Shown here: piece by piece, positions 31,701 through 40,774 of the stretch
How positions within the stretch are numbered: position 1 is the first letter of the stretch
Layout of the letters: the number at the start of each line of letters is the position of its first letter
NCBI GenBank assembly: GCA_017882335.1
Contig: JADGPR010000008.1
Location: forward strand, 1 to 64,000
DNA from: Bacteroidales bacterium
Lineage (GTDB): Bacteria > Bacteroidota > Bacteroidia > Bacteroidales > FEN-979
Direction of reading: 5' to 3'
DNA: 64,000 bases
Notes under the pieces: generated by a model
Databases searched by the model: none
Told to the model about the DNA's origin: nothing
What the model saw: the letters and a program-made list of their open reading frames with translations, nothing else
Translations under genes and position numbers: made by a program

Positions 31701-33266
31701 GCACCCTTTGTTGCAAGTTTCATGTCAAGGCTCAGTGGTTTGGTTTCAGGAGATGTCACGATCACGGGTTCCCCGGATAGACCAAAGCTGGCCGGAAAGC
31801 TCAACCTGATGCGTACGGAATTCAAGATCAATTACCTGAACATACCTTACTCAGTGGTGGATGTAGTTACCGTTGACAGCACCGCTTTCACTTTTAACCA
31901 TGTTACCATTTATGATTCACTGGGGCATAAGGCCTATCTCAGCGGAAAGATCTATCATAATTATTTTCATAGGCTTGAACTTGATCTGTCGATTGATCCC
32001 GATGATTTTTCCATATTCCGTAATACCTATGTGCAGAATAATATCTTTTACGGAACGGCGAGAGCAACAGGAAATGTCAGGATCACCGGGCCGACAGATA
32101 ATATTTCGATCAATGCCAGAGCCAAGACAGGTGGCGGAACCCATGTATACATCCCGATCAGTTCTGCCGCTGATGTGGGCCAGAACGACTACATCATTTT
32201 CACAAAACACTGGAACGACTCGACCCGGAAAGAGGAACTTTTTCCCAATTCCACTCCAAAGGGTCTTTCCCTGGGGCTCGCCATCTTGGTCAATCCTTCT
32301 GCTGATGTGGAAGTCTCATTGCCCAACCAGATGGGAAATATAAAAGCCACAGGATCAGGAAACCTGACCATGGGCATGACACCCACAACAGGATTTTCAC
32401 TTTCTGGTTCCTATACGATCCTGAAAGGATCTTTTCATTTCCAGATGAAGAACCTGATACCGCTGAGTTTTTCCATTGAGAATGGAAGCAGAATAACCTG
32501 GTCGGGCGACCCCGCCAATGCCAATATCAGCATGAGCGCCATCTACAAAACGAGGATTCCCCTTGGGGATCTGGCCAGCGAAGAAGACAAGTTCCAGCGG
32601 ATCCCGGTTGAATGCATTATCAGGCTTTCAGGCCAACTCACGAATCCGGCTATCTCTTTCGGGCTGAACCTCCCGAATGCTGATGAGAAGGTAAAATCAA
32701 TAGTTTATGGTGCTATCGATACGGTCAATTCTGCAGAAATGACCCAGCAGATTTTCAGTATACTGGTTCTGGGTCAGTTTAGATCCTACAAGGGAAATTC
32801 AATGGGAGGCATCGATGTAGGCTCCACATCCTTGTCAATCATTATGAGTCAGTTCAATTCCCTGCTTTCAAAGTGGTCGAAAGATGTAGACATCGGGGTA
32901 AATTACCGTCGTTCCTCATACACTCCCGGGCAGGAGATCGACCTTGCCGTTTCCACTCAGCTATTTAATGAGCGGCTTCTGATCGATGGTCTTTTCGGGG
33001 TGAATTCACTAAACCCCACTTCTACCGTTCAGAATACAAGTACAATCGTGGGCGATATTAAACTTGAATACATCCTGACCAATAACAGGAGATGGAGGAC
33101 CCGGGCGTTTAACCGCACCAATACGATAGGCCTGCTGGATAATAATGCGCTCTATACTCAGGGAGTTGGCCTTTCTTACCAACGGGATTTCAGCTATTGG
33201 CATGAATTTTTTAAAAGTGATAAAAGTATAAGAAATAAAAAACCGGCAAAAATAAAATCAAAATAA
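28767..33266 (+). CDS. TamB/DUF490-like translocation and assembly module protein
   Basis: Very long, single N-terminal TM, repetitive beta structure, C-terminal DUF490-like region. Confidence 0.85.
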   Translation: MDELFTDSKYKITIKRVTKILIYILVVLISFITTSYLVLRDPWVQTLSARIASHYLSVHLHTEIRIGGFDLSFGRGLTMEDIVIRDQHQVELFSAHKLSIIPGKFSLSKKILNFRKVFIDKGLIQLLTHKGDTVLNLQFIIDYFTPKATLKPPDTIGPKWHLSITALQLSSTRFHLQDENKPLVTLGMDYSNIDVRNINFLITGFHPDGDTLIARIERLSATERSGFSVHSMSGDFQVSPAFLKAHNLKLVTNHSELDLTFDFLYDRWNDYTDFLNKVRIRASINPSYLDLQDIGAFAPVMYVMKDRFKMEGKIKGTVSNFNAKDFRCAYGTETRFWGNIHAYGLPNVEETFVDLNIKDFVTNKEDIHSLNLPIADKNLDLPAFLKNAGTYNLKGNFTGFYNDFVANARLRTDIGDLKTDLTLRKHKGVKGLFYTGEADITSLQLGKLFKSNELLGPISLRADLNGSGFTLEDAIVTMNVWIDSVSLNKYTYRHITIQGGLEDKKFNGRMNVDDHNLRLDFNGLVDMGDSLPAFNFDLMLNHAQLFAMNLVKRDSLEDLSAHVKVDFTGNNIDNIEGTIHIDSTRYCEGHDTIRMNHLSLLTSRDAKNNKSYHLLSDFVDADISGNFYFSDMIPSLTSFITNYIASFELNDSLIDHHPSTNQQINYVVKLKKTDPIMKVFVPFLRMAPNTNFEGYYNENEGMIALTGSSPDISLFGKHFAGWFIKATSRQENLNIQTGCSRFYIFRGEKLDSALIMMDSLHLVSNLHHDSIFYDISWNMEKIQSDLGGFVNLKNSPVIQVKLTRFHTYIDHHYWTVAKENEVIIDSSTILFRDVAFESGEQKLQVDGKISSLPEDTLRLNFNKVDISDLDYFLANPQINVDGILSGSLKLMNIPHSLTVLSDLSIDSLAFNKEQLGDAKFNVFYDDKAERFDVDSRIYYTGNAGTNIPLSLKGSYYLGKPEPHMNFNLALNNLNLKMVAPFVASFMSRLSGLVSGDVTITGSPDRPKLAGKLNLMRTEFKINYLNIPYSVVDVVTVDSTAFTFNHVTIYDSLGHKAYLSGKIYHNYFHRLELDLSIDPDDFSIFRNTYVQNNIFYGTARATGNVRITGPTDNISINARAKTGGGTHVYIPISSAADVGQNDYIIFTKHWNDSTRKEELFPNSTPKGLSLGLAILVNPSADVEVSLPNQMGNIKATGSGNLTMGMTPTTGFSLSGSYTILKGSFHFQMKNLIPLSFSIENGSRITWSGDPANANISMSAIYKTRIPLGDLASEEDKFQRIPVECIIRLSGQLTNPAISFGLNLPNADEKVKSIVYGAIDTVNSAEMTQQIFSILVLGQFRSYKGNSMGGIDVGSTSLSIIMSQFNSLLSKWSKDVDIGVNYRRSSYTPGQEIDLAVSTQLFNERLLIDGLFGVNSLNPTSTVQNTSTIVGDIKLEYILTNNRRWRTRAFNRTNTIGLLDNNALYTQGVGLSYQRDFSYWHEFFKSDKSIRNKKPAKIKSK

Positions 33267-33347
33267 TTATGCCGGGGATGCAATCAACTGAAACCTTACC
33301 CTGCAACTGACGAAGAGGTAAGGAGAAGGAATAAAATCGAAATCGTT

Positions 33348-36300
33348 TTGTCGTTCACGGTCTACAAATCATCTGCAGGTTCAGGTAAGACTTTCACGCT
33401 GGTGAAGGAATACCTCCGATTGATATTGCCTGAACCGGATCAGTTCCGGCATATCCTGGCCATCACATTTACGAATAAGGCAGCCAATGAGATGAAGGAA
33501 CGTGTCCTCGGCAGCCTGAAGGAATTGGCCGGTAAGCCGGACGAAAGAAGCGATTCTACCATCAAAAACCTGCTGCCTGCGCTGATCAGAGAAACCGAAC
33601 TCACGGAGGCAGAAATTCAAAGGAAAGCCGGTGAGGCATTACGGCTGATCCTGCACGACTATTCGGACTTTACCATTGGGACCATCGACAGCTTTTCACA
33701 CCGGATCATCCGGACCTTCGCACATGATTTTGGGTTACCAGTGAACTTTAGTGTTGATGTCGACAGTGATGAATTATTGACCACCGCTGTAGATCTTTTG
33801 ATCGATAAGGTAGGCGCGGATGAAGGGCTGACGAACCTGCTGGTCAGGTTTATTGAGAACAGGATGGATGATGAACAGGATTGGAACATTGACCGCATCC
33901 TGTTGAATTTTGCGAGGATTCTGCTGGATGAAGAAGGGAATCAGCAGCTTGTAAAATTAAAGGATCTGACACTGGATGATTTTTCCAGGATCGCTACCAG
34001 CTTGAAAAAACAAACGAGGGTTTTTGAGCAGAATATCAGCTCCCTTGCCGGTAAAGCTACGACGTTAATAAATTCTTCGAACTTGCCGGCTACTTCGTTT
34101 TTCCAAGGAAGATCCGGCATATCGCGTTACTTCGGGAAGCTGTCGAATGGCGACCTGGATTCCATTGAGCCAAACACCTATGTGAGAAAAACCATCGATG
34201 AGGACAAATGGACCAGCGGGAGTGCAAGCGCATCTGAGAAGGACGCGATCCAATCTCTCAAGCCTGAACTGACTGCAATTTATGAGAAGATCCATTATAA
34301 CTACGAGGAAGGGAAAAACCTGTATCATCTTTCGCTGGCTGTCCTGAAAACCCTTTTCCCGATGGCGGTCCTGAATGTGATCGGGCAACTGCTCGACGGG
34401 TTTAAGAAGCAAAATAATATTGTCCACATATCTGAATTCAACCAGCGTATTTCGCGGTTCATCCTGCATGAGCCGGTTCCCTTCATCTACGAGCGGCTGG
34501 GTGAAAAATTCAACCATATCCTGATCGATGAATTCCAGGATACCTCCATCCTTCAATGGCACAATCTGCTCCCACTGGTGGAAAACTCACTCTCCAACGG
34601 GTATTTCAACCTCGTGGTAGGAGACGGGAAGCAGGCCATTTACCGCTGGAGAAATGGCGATGTAAGACAGTTTGCAGATCTTCCGGCCATTCCCGGAAGT
34701 GGGTTGAACCGGTCACTTCATGAAAGTGAAAAGATTTTGACAGATCATTTCAAAAATGAATTGCTTGATACGAATTTCAGGTCAAAAAAGGAGATCGTTG
34801 AATTTAATAACACATTCTTCTCCCGGCTAAAGACATTGTTAACACCATATAACCAGCTGGTCTACGACAGCCTTGAACAAAAAGCAAAGACAGGTTCTGA
34901 CGGTGGCTACGTCCGCATTGAATTTACCGACCGTGAAATGAAAGGTGCGCAATTCCGCGAATACATGGGAACACGCATCCTGGAAACCATCCGTGAACAG
35001 GAAGCAGCAGGTTACCGAAAACAGAATATCGCCATTCTTTGTAGGAGAAATAAAGAAGGAAGTGAGATCGCCCGTTTCCTCCTGGGCCATGGTATCGACG
35101 TGATCTCCGCTGAATCACTGATGCTCATGCACTCGCCTGAAGTCAACTTCCTGACAGGGTTTGTCCGTTTGTTGTATGGCTCGAACAATGTTATCCTGAT
35201 TGCCGAATTGATTACCTACCTGTATGGCAAAGGAAAACTTCCGGCTCCCGGACTTCATGAATTGCTGGTAAGGATCCCCGCAAAACCCGGAAAGGATTTT
35301 ATCTTCCGGCTTTTAAAGGAAAATAATATCCTAGTTTATCCCGACAGGCTGAGGACGCGGCCTGTATACGATGCCATTGAGGAACTTATACGCGTGTTCT
35401 ACCCGGGCGCCAACGCCGACCCTTACCTCCAATTCTTTCTGGATACCGTTCTGAAATATTCAAGGAAACATTCTTCCAGTGCAGTGGATCTCCTTGAATG
35501 GTGGGATGAACACAAGGATTCGTTTTCCATCATCATGCCCGATGGTATGAATGCGGTTCGCATCATGAGCATGCACAAAGCCAAGGGACTGCAGTTCCCG
35601 GTGGTGATCCTTCCGTTTTTTGGGGAAAAGAAAATGCTAACCAAAAGATTCCTCTGGGTGGATCTTCCGAAAGCAGGATTCCATGGGCTTCCGGCAGCTA
35701 TGCTTGAAACCGGAGGATCCATAGGTAAAACGGAATTCAGCGAAAGATCAGCGGAGGAAAAAGATAAAACCTTGCTGGATTCCATCAACCTGCTCTATGT
35801 TGCGATGACACGCCCGGAAGAAAGATTGTTCGTATTTTCTCCAGCTCCACCGGCCAAACCTGCAGCCATAGATACTGTGCCGACATTCTTTTTTTACTAC
35901 CTGCAACAATCGGATTTGTGGTCGGACGAAAAAGGAGTTTATGAATTTGGAACGGCTTCTCCGCATAAAGCGATGGAGAATGACAAAACGATTTTCAAAA
36001 GGTCATTGTCGTCCATGATCAGCAGCGACTGGCGCAAAAAAGTGCTGATCCGGACCAGCGCACCCGAATCCTGGGACATCGCTGATCCTCAGAAAAACTT
36101 CCAGTGGGGAAACCTGGTTCATACCGCTTTTTCGAGGATCCTGAGAGCAGGAGATGAGGAAAATGTGCTCCTGAAGATGAACGATGAAGGGATGATCGAT
36201 CGAAAGCAAATGGAGCAATTGCTTTCAAAGATCCGTATATTACTTGCTGATCCATTGATCCGCCCGTTTTTTCTTCAGGACAATAAAATCCGGGTCGAAG

Positions 36301-36521
36301 CTGAGATCCTGCGTGAAAGCGGGCATGTTTACAGGCCCGACCGGGTTATCATCCGGGAGAAAGAGGCGATTGTACTGGATTTTAAAACTGGGAAACCTAA
36401 AGAAGAGCAGGAAAAACAGATCGGACTTTATGGCAAATTGCTGAATGAACTGGGCTATCCAAATGTGAAGAAATATCTTGTATTTATTGAACCGGAGATA
36501 AATGTTGTTGAAGTTGAATGA
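33348..36521 (+). CDS. UvrD-like helicase with C-terminal PD-(D/E)XK nuclease (AddA/RecB-like)
   Basis: SSAGSGKTFTLVKEYLRL Walker A; ILIDEFQDTS; MSMHKAKGLQFPVVILPFFG; LDFKTGKPKEEQEKQIGLYG. Confidence 0.92.
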   Translation: MSFTVYKSSAGSGKTFTLVKEYLRLILPEPDQFRHILAITFTNKAANEMKERVLGSLKELAGKPDERSDSTIKNLLPALIRETELTEAEIQRKAGEALRLILHDYSDFTIGTIDSFSHRIIRTFAHDFGLPVNFSVDVDSDELLTTAVDLLIDKVGADEGLTNLLVRFIENRMDDEQDWNIDRILLNFARILLDEEGNQQLVKLKDLTLDDFSRIATSLKKQTRVFEQNISSLAGKATTLINSSNLPATSFFQGRSGISRYFGKLSNGDLDSIEPNTYVRKTIDEDKWTSGSASASEKDAIQSLKPELTAIYEKIHYNYEEGKNLYHLSLAVLKTLFPMAVLNVIGQLLDGFKKQNNIVHISEFNQRISRFILHEPVPFIYERLGEKFNHILIDEFQDTSILQWHNLLPLVENSLSNGYFNLVVGDGKQAIYRWRNGDVRQFADLPAIPGSGLNRSLHESEKILTDHFKNELLDTNFRSKKEIVEFNNTFFSRLKTLLTPYNQLVYDSLEQKAKTGSDGGYVRIEFTDREMKGAQFREYMGTRILETIREQEAAGYRKQNIAILCRRNKEGSEIARFLLGHGIDVISAESLMLMHSPEVNFLTGFVRLLYGSNNVILIAELITYLYGKGKLPAPGLHELLVRIPAKPGKDFIFRLLKENNILVYPDRLRTRPVYDAIEELIRVFYPGANADPYLQFFLDTVLKYSRKHSSSAVDLLEWWDEHKDSFSIIMPDGMNAVRIMSMHKAKGLQFPVVILPFFGEKKMLTKRFLWVDLPKAGFHGLPAAMLETGGSIGKTEFSERSAEEKDKTLLDSINLLYVAMTRPEERLFVFSPAPPAKPAAIDTVPTFFFYYLQQSDLWSDEKGVYEFGTASPHKAMENDKTIFKRSLSSMISSDWRKKVLIRTSAPESWDIADPQKNFQWGNLVHTAFSRILRAGDEENVLLKMNDEGMIDRKQMEQLLSKIRILLADPLIRPFFLQDNKIRVEAEILRESGHVYRPDRVIIREKEAIVLDFKTGKPKEEQEKQIGLYGKLLNELGYPNVKKYLVFIEPEINVVEVE

Positions 36522-37966
36522 AAAATGAAGAAAGCATAATGAAAAATGAAGAATTGAAAATAGTGGAGTTGTATCATTCCTGGGCGGGAATTGAGCCGGA
36601 AAGCATAACGTTTCTTCCCGGTTCCGGTTCTTACCGGAAGTATTACCGTTTGGAAGGGAAACGAAATTCTGTGATCGGGGTATTTAATGAAGACCAGAAA
36701 GAAAATGATGCCTTCATCTCCTTCTCACAAAAATTCCACAAGCATAAGTTGCCGGTTCCTTTGGTATACTCAACGGATTCATCCGGACAGTTCTACCTGC
36801 TCAGCGATCTGGGCGATCTGACTTTATTCAGTTACCTTTCCGGGAACCGCTCCGGAGCTGAAGACTTCCCTGAAGAAATGATCGGCATATACCGGAAAGT
36901 GATCGGCTTCTTGCCCTTATTTCAGGTGGTCGCAGGAAAGGAAATAGATTATTCAAGATGTTATCCCCGGCAGAAGTTCGACATTCAGTCGATGATGTGG
37001 GACCTGAATTATTTTAAATACTATTTCCTGAAGTTGGCGAAGGTCCCGTTTGACGAACAGAAACTTGAGGATGATTTTCAAACCCTGGTACAATTCCTTC
37101 TGGGCGCTGGCGCTGATCATTTTATGTACCGTGATTTTCAATCGAGGAATATCATGCTGGTAAAAGGAGAACCATGGTTCATTGATTACCAGGGTGGCAG
37201 GAAAGGTCCATTGCAGTATGATATCGCTTCCTTGTTGTACGATGCAAAAGCATCAATCCCTGAACCTGTAAGAGAACTTTTATTGGACTATTATCTGGAT
37301 GTTTTGGAGAACTATTTTCCCGTCGACCGGAAATCCTTTCGTAAATATTATTCAGGGTTTGTCCTGATCCGCATCCTCCAGGCCTTGGGAGCCTATGGTT
37401 TCCGCGGATTTTATGAAAATAAGCCCCATTTCCTGAAAAGCATACCTTTTGCCATAGCGAATTTGCAGAATTTATTGGACACAAAGTCCCTTCCTGTGCC
37501 CTTGCCAATGCTCAGAGAAGTTTTGGAGAAGCTTATCGTAAACCCGTCATTTCGTTCTTACAATGAAACGAGCAACCAGCTGACGGTTAAAGTCTCAAGT
37601 TTTTCGTATAAAACAGGGATCCCAGCCGATGACAGTGGAAACGGAGGCGGATTCGTATTTGATTGCCGCGCTTTGCCTAATCCCGGCAGGTTTGAGGAAT
37701 ACCGTTCGTTCACAGGAAATGATCAGGTTGTTATTGCTTTCCTGGAAAAGGAACCGGAGGTCGGGGAGTTCCTGAACCATGCCTGTTCATTGGTGGATCA
37801 GAGCATCAGAAGGTACATTGAACGGGGATTTACCGGGCTAACCGTCAGTTTCGGTTGTACCGGCGGCCAGCATCGCTCGGTCTATTGCGCCTGTGAACTG
37901 GCCAAACACATACGTTCAAAGTTTGGAGTAACAATCGACCTTCACCATACGGAGTTGAATAAATAA
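36518..37966 (+). CDS. AmgK-like sugar phosphotransferase fused to RapZ C-terminal domain
   Basis: Kinase motifs HFMYRDFQSRNIML, WFIDYQGGRKGPLQYDIASLLYD; C-terminal FVFDCRALPNPG...GCTGGQHRSVY. Confidence 0.88.
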   Translation: MKNEESIMKNEELKIVELYHSWAGIEPESITFLPGSGSYRKYYRLEGKRNSVIGVFNEDQKENDAFISFSQKFHKHKLPVPLVYSTDSSGQFYLLSDLGDLTLFSYLSGNRSGAEDFPEEMIGIYRKVIGFLPLFQVVAGKEIDYSRCYPRQKFDIQSMMWDLNYFKYYFLKLAKVPFDEQKLEDDFQTLVQFLLGAGADHFMYRDFQSRNIMLVKGEPWFIDYQGGRKGPLQYDIASLLYDAKASIPEPVRELLLDYYLDVLENYFPVDRKSFRKYYSGFVLIRILQALGAYGFRGFYENKPHFLKSIPFAIANLQNLLDTKSLPVPLPMLREVLEKLIVNPSFRSYNETSNQLTVKVSSFSYKTGIPADDSGNGGGFVFDCRALPNPGRFEEYRSFTGNDQVVIAFLEKEPEVGEFLNHACSLVDQSIRRYIERGFTGLTVSFGCTGGQHRSVYCACELAKHIRSKFGVTIDLHHTELNK

Positions 37967-37978
37967 TCTATTGAAGAC

Positions 37979-38704
37979 GTGAACCCGAAACAAACTATTC
38001 CAACCAAAGCGATGATACTTGCCGCCGGCTTGGGAACACGGCTACGGCCCATTACCAATACCATGCCGAAAGCCCTGGTTAAGATTGGTGGCCGTACCCT
38101 GCTTGAAGGCGCTATCCGTCATCTTTCGGATTATGGAGTGAAGGAGATCGTAATAAATGTTCACCATTTCGCAGACCAGGTCATTCAGTATCTAAATCAG
38201 AACAGAAATTTCGGTTTGAATATTATCATCTCCGATGAAAGGGATCAACTGCTCGATACCGGTGGCGGGTTAACAAAAGTTTCCTGGTTCTTTACCGGTG
38301 GAAAGCCCTTTTTTGTCCGGAATGTGGATATCGTCTCCGACCTGGATCTTCACAACATGATGGAACAACACCTGAAATCGCGTGCACTCGCAACGCTGGC
38401 AGTCCGGAACAGGAAGACCTCCCGCTATTTTCTTTTTGATCTGGATCATCGCCTTTGCGGTTGGACGAACCTGAAGACAGGGGAGAATATCCTGTCTATT
38501 GAATCTAAAATGAATCTGGAAATGCTCGCCTTCAGTGGCATCCAGGTCCTCAGCCCGGAAATTTTTACCCTGATCACCGAAGAAGGAAAATTTTCCCTTA
38601 CCAGCCTCTATCTTCGTTTGGCAAAAGATCACTTTATTAAGGGATTCCGGGATAGAGGGTCTATTTGGAGAGATGTTGGGAAATCAATTGGAGAAATTGA
38701 TTAA
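37979..38704 (+). CDS. Nucleotidyltransferase, MurU-like (MurNAc-1-P uridylyltransferase)
   Basis: AMILAAGLGTRLRPITNTMPKALVKIGG; RDRGSIWRDVG; directly follows AmgK-like gene. Confidence 0.82.
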   Translation: MNPKQTIPTKAMILAAGLGTRLRPITNTMPKALVKIGGRTLLEGAIRHLSDYGVKEIVINVHHFADQVIQYLNQNRNFGLNIIISDERDQLLDTGGGLTKVSWFFTGGKPFFVRNVDIVSDLDLHNMMEQHLKSRALATLAVRNRKTSRYFLFDLDHRLCGWTNLKTGENILSIESKMNLEMLAFSGIQVLSPEIFTLITEEGKFSLTSLYLRLAKDHFIKGFRDRGSIWRDVGKSIGEID

Positions 38705-38734
38705 AATTAAAGTTTCTTAATTCGTACTATCCTT

Positions 38735-39541
38735 TTATCCTCCAATATTATGAAATAAGTTGTGATTGTTGATCTTCCCTTTTTCCGGTTTTGTAGTTAT
38801 CGCGCTGAGCATGGCTTCCCGGATCCCCAGATCACGGATGCTGTATTCGAGATTGGCGAACAGGCAGGGTTTGATCATTCCGTTTGCTGTTAACCTCAAT
38901 CGGTTACAGTTTCTGCAGTTCCCTCCGTCACCGCCTTCCACCAGCGTAAAACAGCCGGTATCAAGATCCATTTCGTGAATAAACCTGACTTCAAGGCCAT
39001 TTTGCCGGCAAAAGTTCCCGACTTCAATTGCATCAGGTTCAAGGGAAGAATTTTTAACAACACAATTTATCTTGATGGGTAAAATACCGGCTTCTTTCGC
39101 AGCATGAATCCCGGAAAAGACTTTTTCCAGTTCACCACCACGTGTGATCTGCCGGTATTTCTCAGGATTGATGGTATCAAGGCTGATGTTCACCCTATGA
39201 AGCCCGGCTCTTGAAAGATCTGAAGCAAATTGATCAAGAAGGATCCCGTTCGTAGTCATGCCAAAGTCGGTGATCCCTTTTAGTTGAGCGATCATTTCCA
39301 CGAAGCCGACCACGCCTTTTCTCACAAGCGGTTCGCCTCCCGTGATCCTCACCTTGGTGATCCCAAGACGGATCCCTTCACGGATCACCTCAAGAATTTC
39401 TTCATACGAGATGATCTCCGAATGATCCATCAACCGGATGCCTTCTTCGGGCATGCAGTATACGCACCTCAGATTGCACCGGTCTGTAATAGAGACCCTG
39501 AGATAGCTGATGGAACGGTTAAATGGATCGAACATCTGCAA
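38735..39541 (-). CDS. moaA: GTP 3',8-cyclase MoaA, short variant
   Basis: CNLRCVYCMPEEG radical-SAM motif; CRNCNRLRLTANGMIKPC; C-terminal GG; about 268 aa. Confidence 0.88.
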   Translation of the reverse strand: MQMFDPFNRSISYLRVSITDRCNLRCVYCMPEEGIRLMDHSEIISYEEILEVIREGIRLGITKVRITGGEPLVRKGVVGFVEMIAQLKGITDFGMTTNGILLDQFASDLSRAGLHRVNISLDTINPEKYRQITRGGELEKVFSGIHAAKEAGILPIKINCVVKNSSLEPDAIEVGNFCRQNGLEVRFIHEMDLDTGCFTLVEGGDGGNCRNCNRLRLTANGMIKPCLFANLEYSIRDLGIREAMLSAITTKPEKGKINNHNLFHNIGG

Positions 39542-40691
39542 TTTCTCCTTTTACCAATTCTGTTTTTCCGATTTCGATCGTGATAATCCCGTGAGCCTGT
39601 GTATAGGCATTGATGTGTGCCGAACCATGATATTCCACCGGGAAAACCAACCCGTTTTCAATTCTGACGGGGATCAGAGATTTCCGTTCGGATTTTTCTC
39701 TTTTAAAGTTTGTTCCTAAAGGCAAATGAAGCATCTCCGGTTCTTCCAGGCATCCCATCATCCTGAGCAGGAAAGGTTTTACAAGGACTTCGAAAAGCAC
39801 AAATGACGAAACAGGGTTTCCCGGCAATCCGAAAATAAATTGATTTCCCCGTTTCCCGAAAACGGTAGGCCTGCCGGGCTGGATGGCAACACTTTTAAAG
39901 AGGATATCAATATTCAATTTTTCCATTGCCTTCGGAACATAATCAAAATCACCCATTGAAACACCCCCGGTAAGGAGAACTACATCATTACGGTCGAGTG
40001 AATCTGACAACTTAACCGACAAGGCAATCTCATTGTCGGCAGCAATCCCTCCGTATTGAGGATGAGCGCCTGCAGTGGAAACCTGTGCGATTAACTGGTA
40101 AGCATTGGTATTCCTTATTTTTGAAGGTGAGGGGAGATGTTGCGGCTCCACCAGTTCATCTCCGGTTGACAGGATTCCAACATGAATCTGTTTTGATACC
40201 TTCGGATTAACAGCTCCTGTAATAGCCAGTACTGAAATGTGTTGGGGCTTTATAAGAATTCCTTTCGAGAGGACCTTATCGCCTGCTTTTATGTCTTCAC
40301 CCTGGTAACAGATGTTCAGGGATTCCAGTCTTTTGGTTGTTCGCATCATCCCATTATCCAGGATCTGTGTGTCTTCAACCATTACCACACAATCCGATCC
40401 TTCCGGGAGCATGGCTCCGGTCATAATCCGGGAACATTTTCCTTTGCTGATCGTGAATTCAGGGGTTTTCCCTGCCGGAATGGTTTCGATTATCTCAAGG
40501 TCATGGTCAATATCTGCCATCCTGCCGGCAAACCCATCTACTGCGGATTTATTAAAAGGAGGAATATCGATATCGGATAAGATATCTTCCGCAAGAATTC
40601 GGCCAAGGCTATCCATGATGTTAACCCGTTCTGATGGGAAAACGGTAACATGATTCATTACGATCCGGTAAGCTTCCTCAAAGGAAATCAT
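39519..40691 (-). CDS. moeA: Molybdopterin molybdenumtransferase MoeA
   Basis: PPFNKSAVDGFAGR; GILSTGDELVEP; TGGVSMGDFDYV; GLPGNPVSS. Confidence 0.96.
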   Translation of the reverse strand: MISFEEAYRIVMNHVTVFPSERVNIMDSLGRILAEDILSDIDIPPFNKSAVDGFAGRMADIDHDLEIIETIPAGKTPEFTISKGKCSRIMTGAMLPEGSDCVVMVEDTQILDNGMMRTTKRLESLNICYQGEDIKAGDKVLSKGILIKPQHISVLAITGAVNPKVSKQIHVGILSTGDELVEPQHLPSPSKIRNTNAYQLIAQVSTAGAHPQYGGIAADNEIALSVKLSDSLDRNDVVLLTGGVSMGDFDYVPKAMEKLNIDILFKSVAIQPGRPTVFGKRGNQFIFGLPGNPVSSFVLFEVLVKPFLLRMMGCLEEPEMLHLPLGTNFKREKSERKSLIPVRIENGLVFPVEYHGSAHINAYTQAHGIITIEIGKTELVKGEIADVRSI

Positions 40692-40716
40692 ATTAAATTA
40701 TGAATTATGAATTATA

Positions 40717-40760
40717 ACTTCTGACTTCTGACTTCTGACTTCTGACTTCTGACTTCTGAT
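40717..40760. repeat. (ACTTCTG)6 heptamer microsatellite
   Basis: Direct reading. Confidence 0.95.
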
Positions 40761-40774
40761 TACAAAGTTACGAT

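Noticed and set aside
36003-36521. Missing AddB partner for the AddA-like helicase as a novel system
   Set aside because: The partner may lie elsewhere in the genome; absence in this window is not evidence of novelty.
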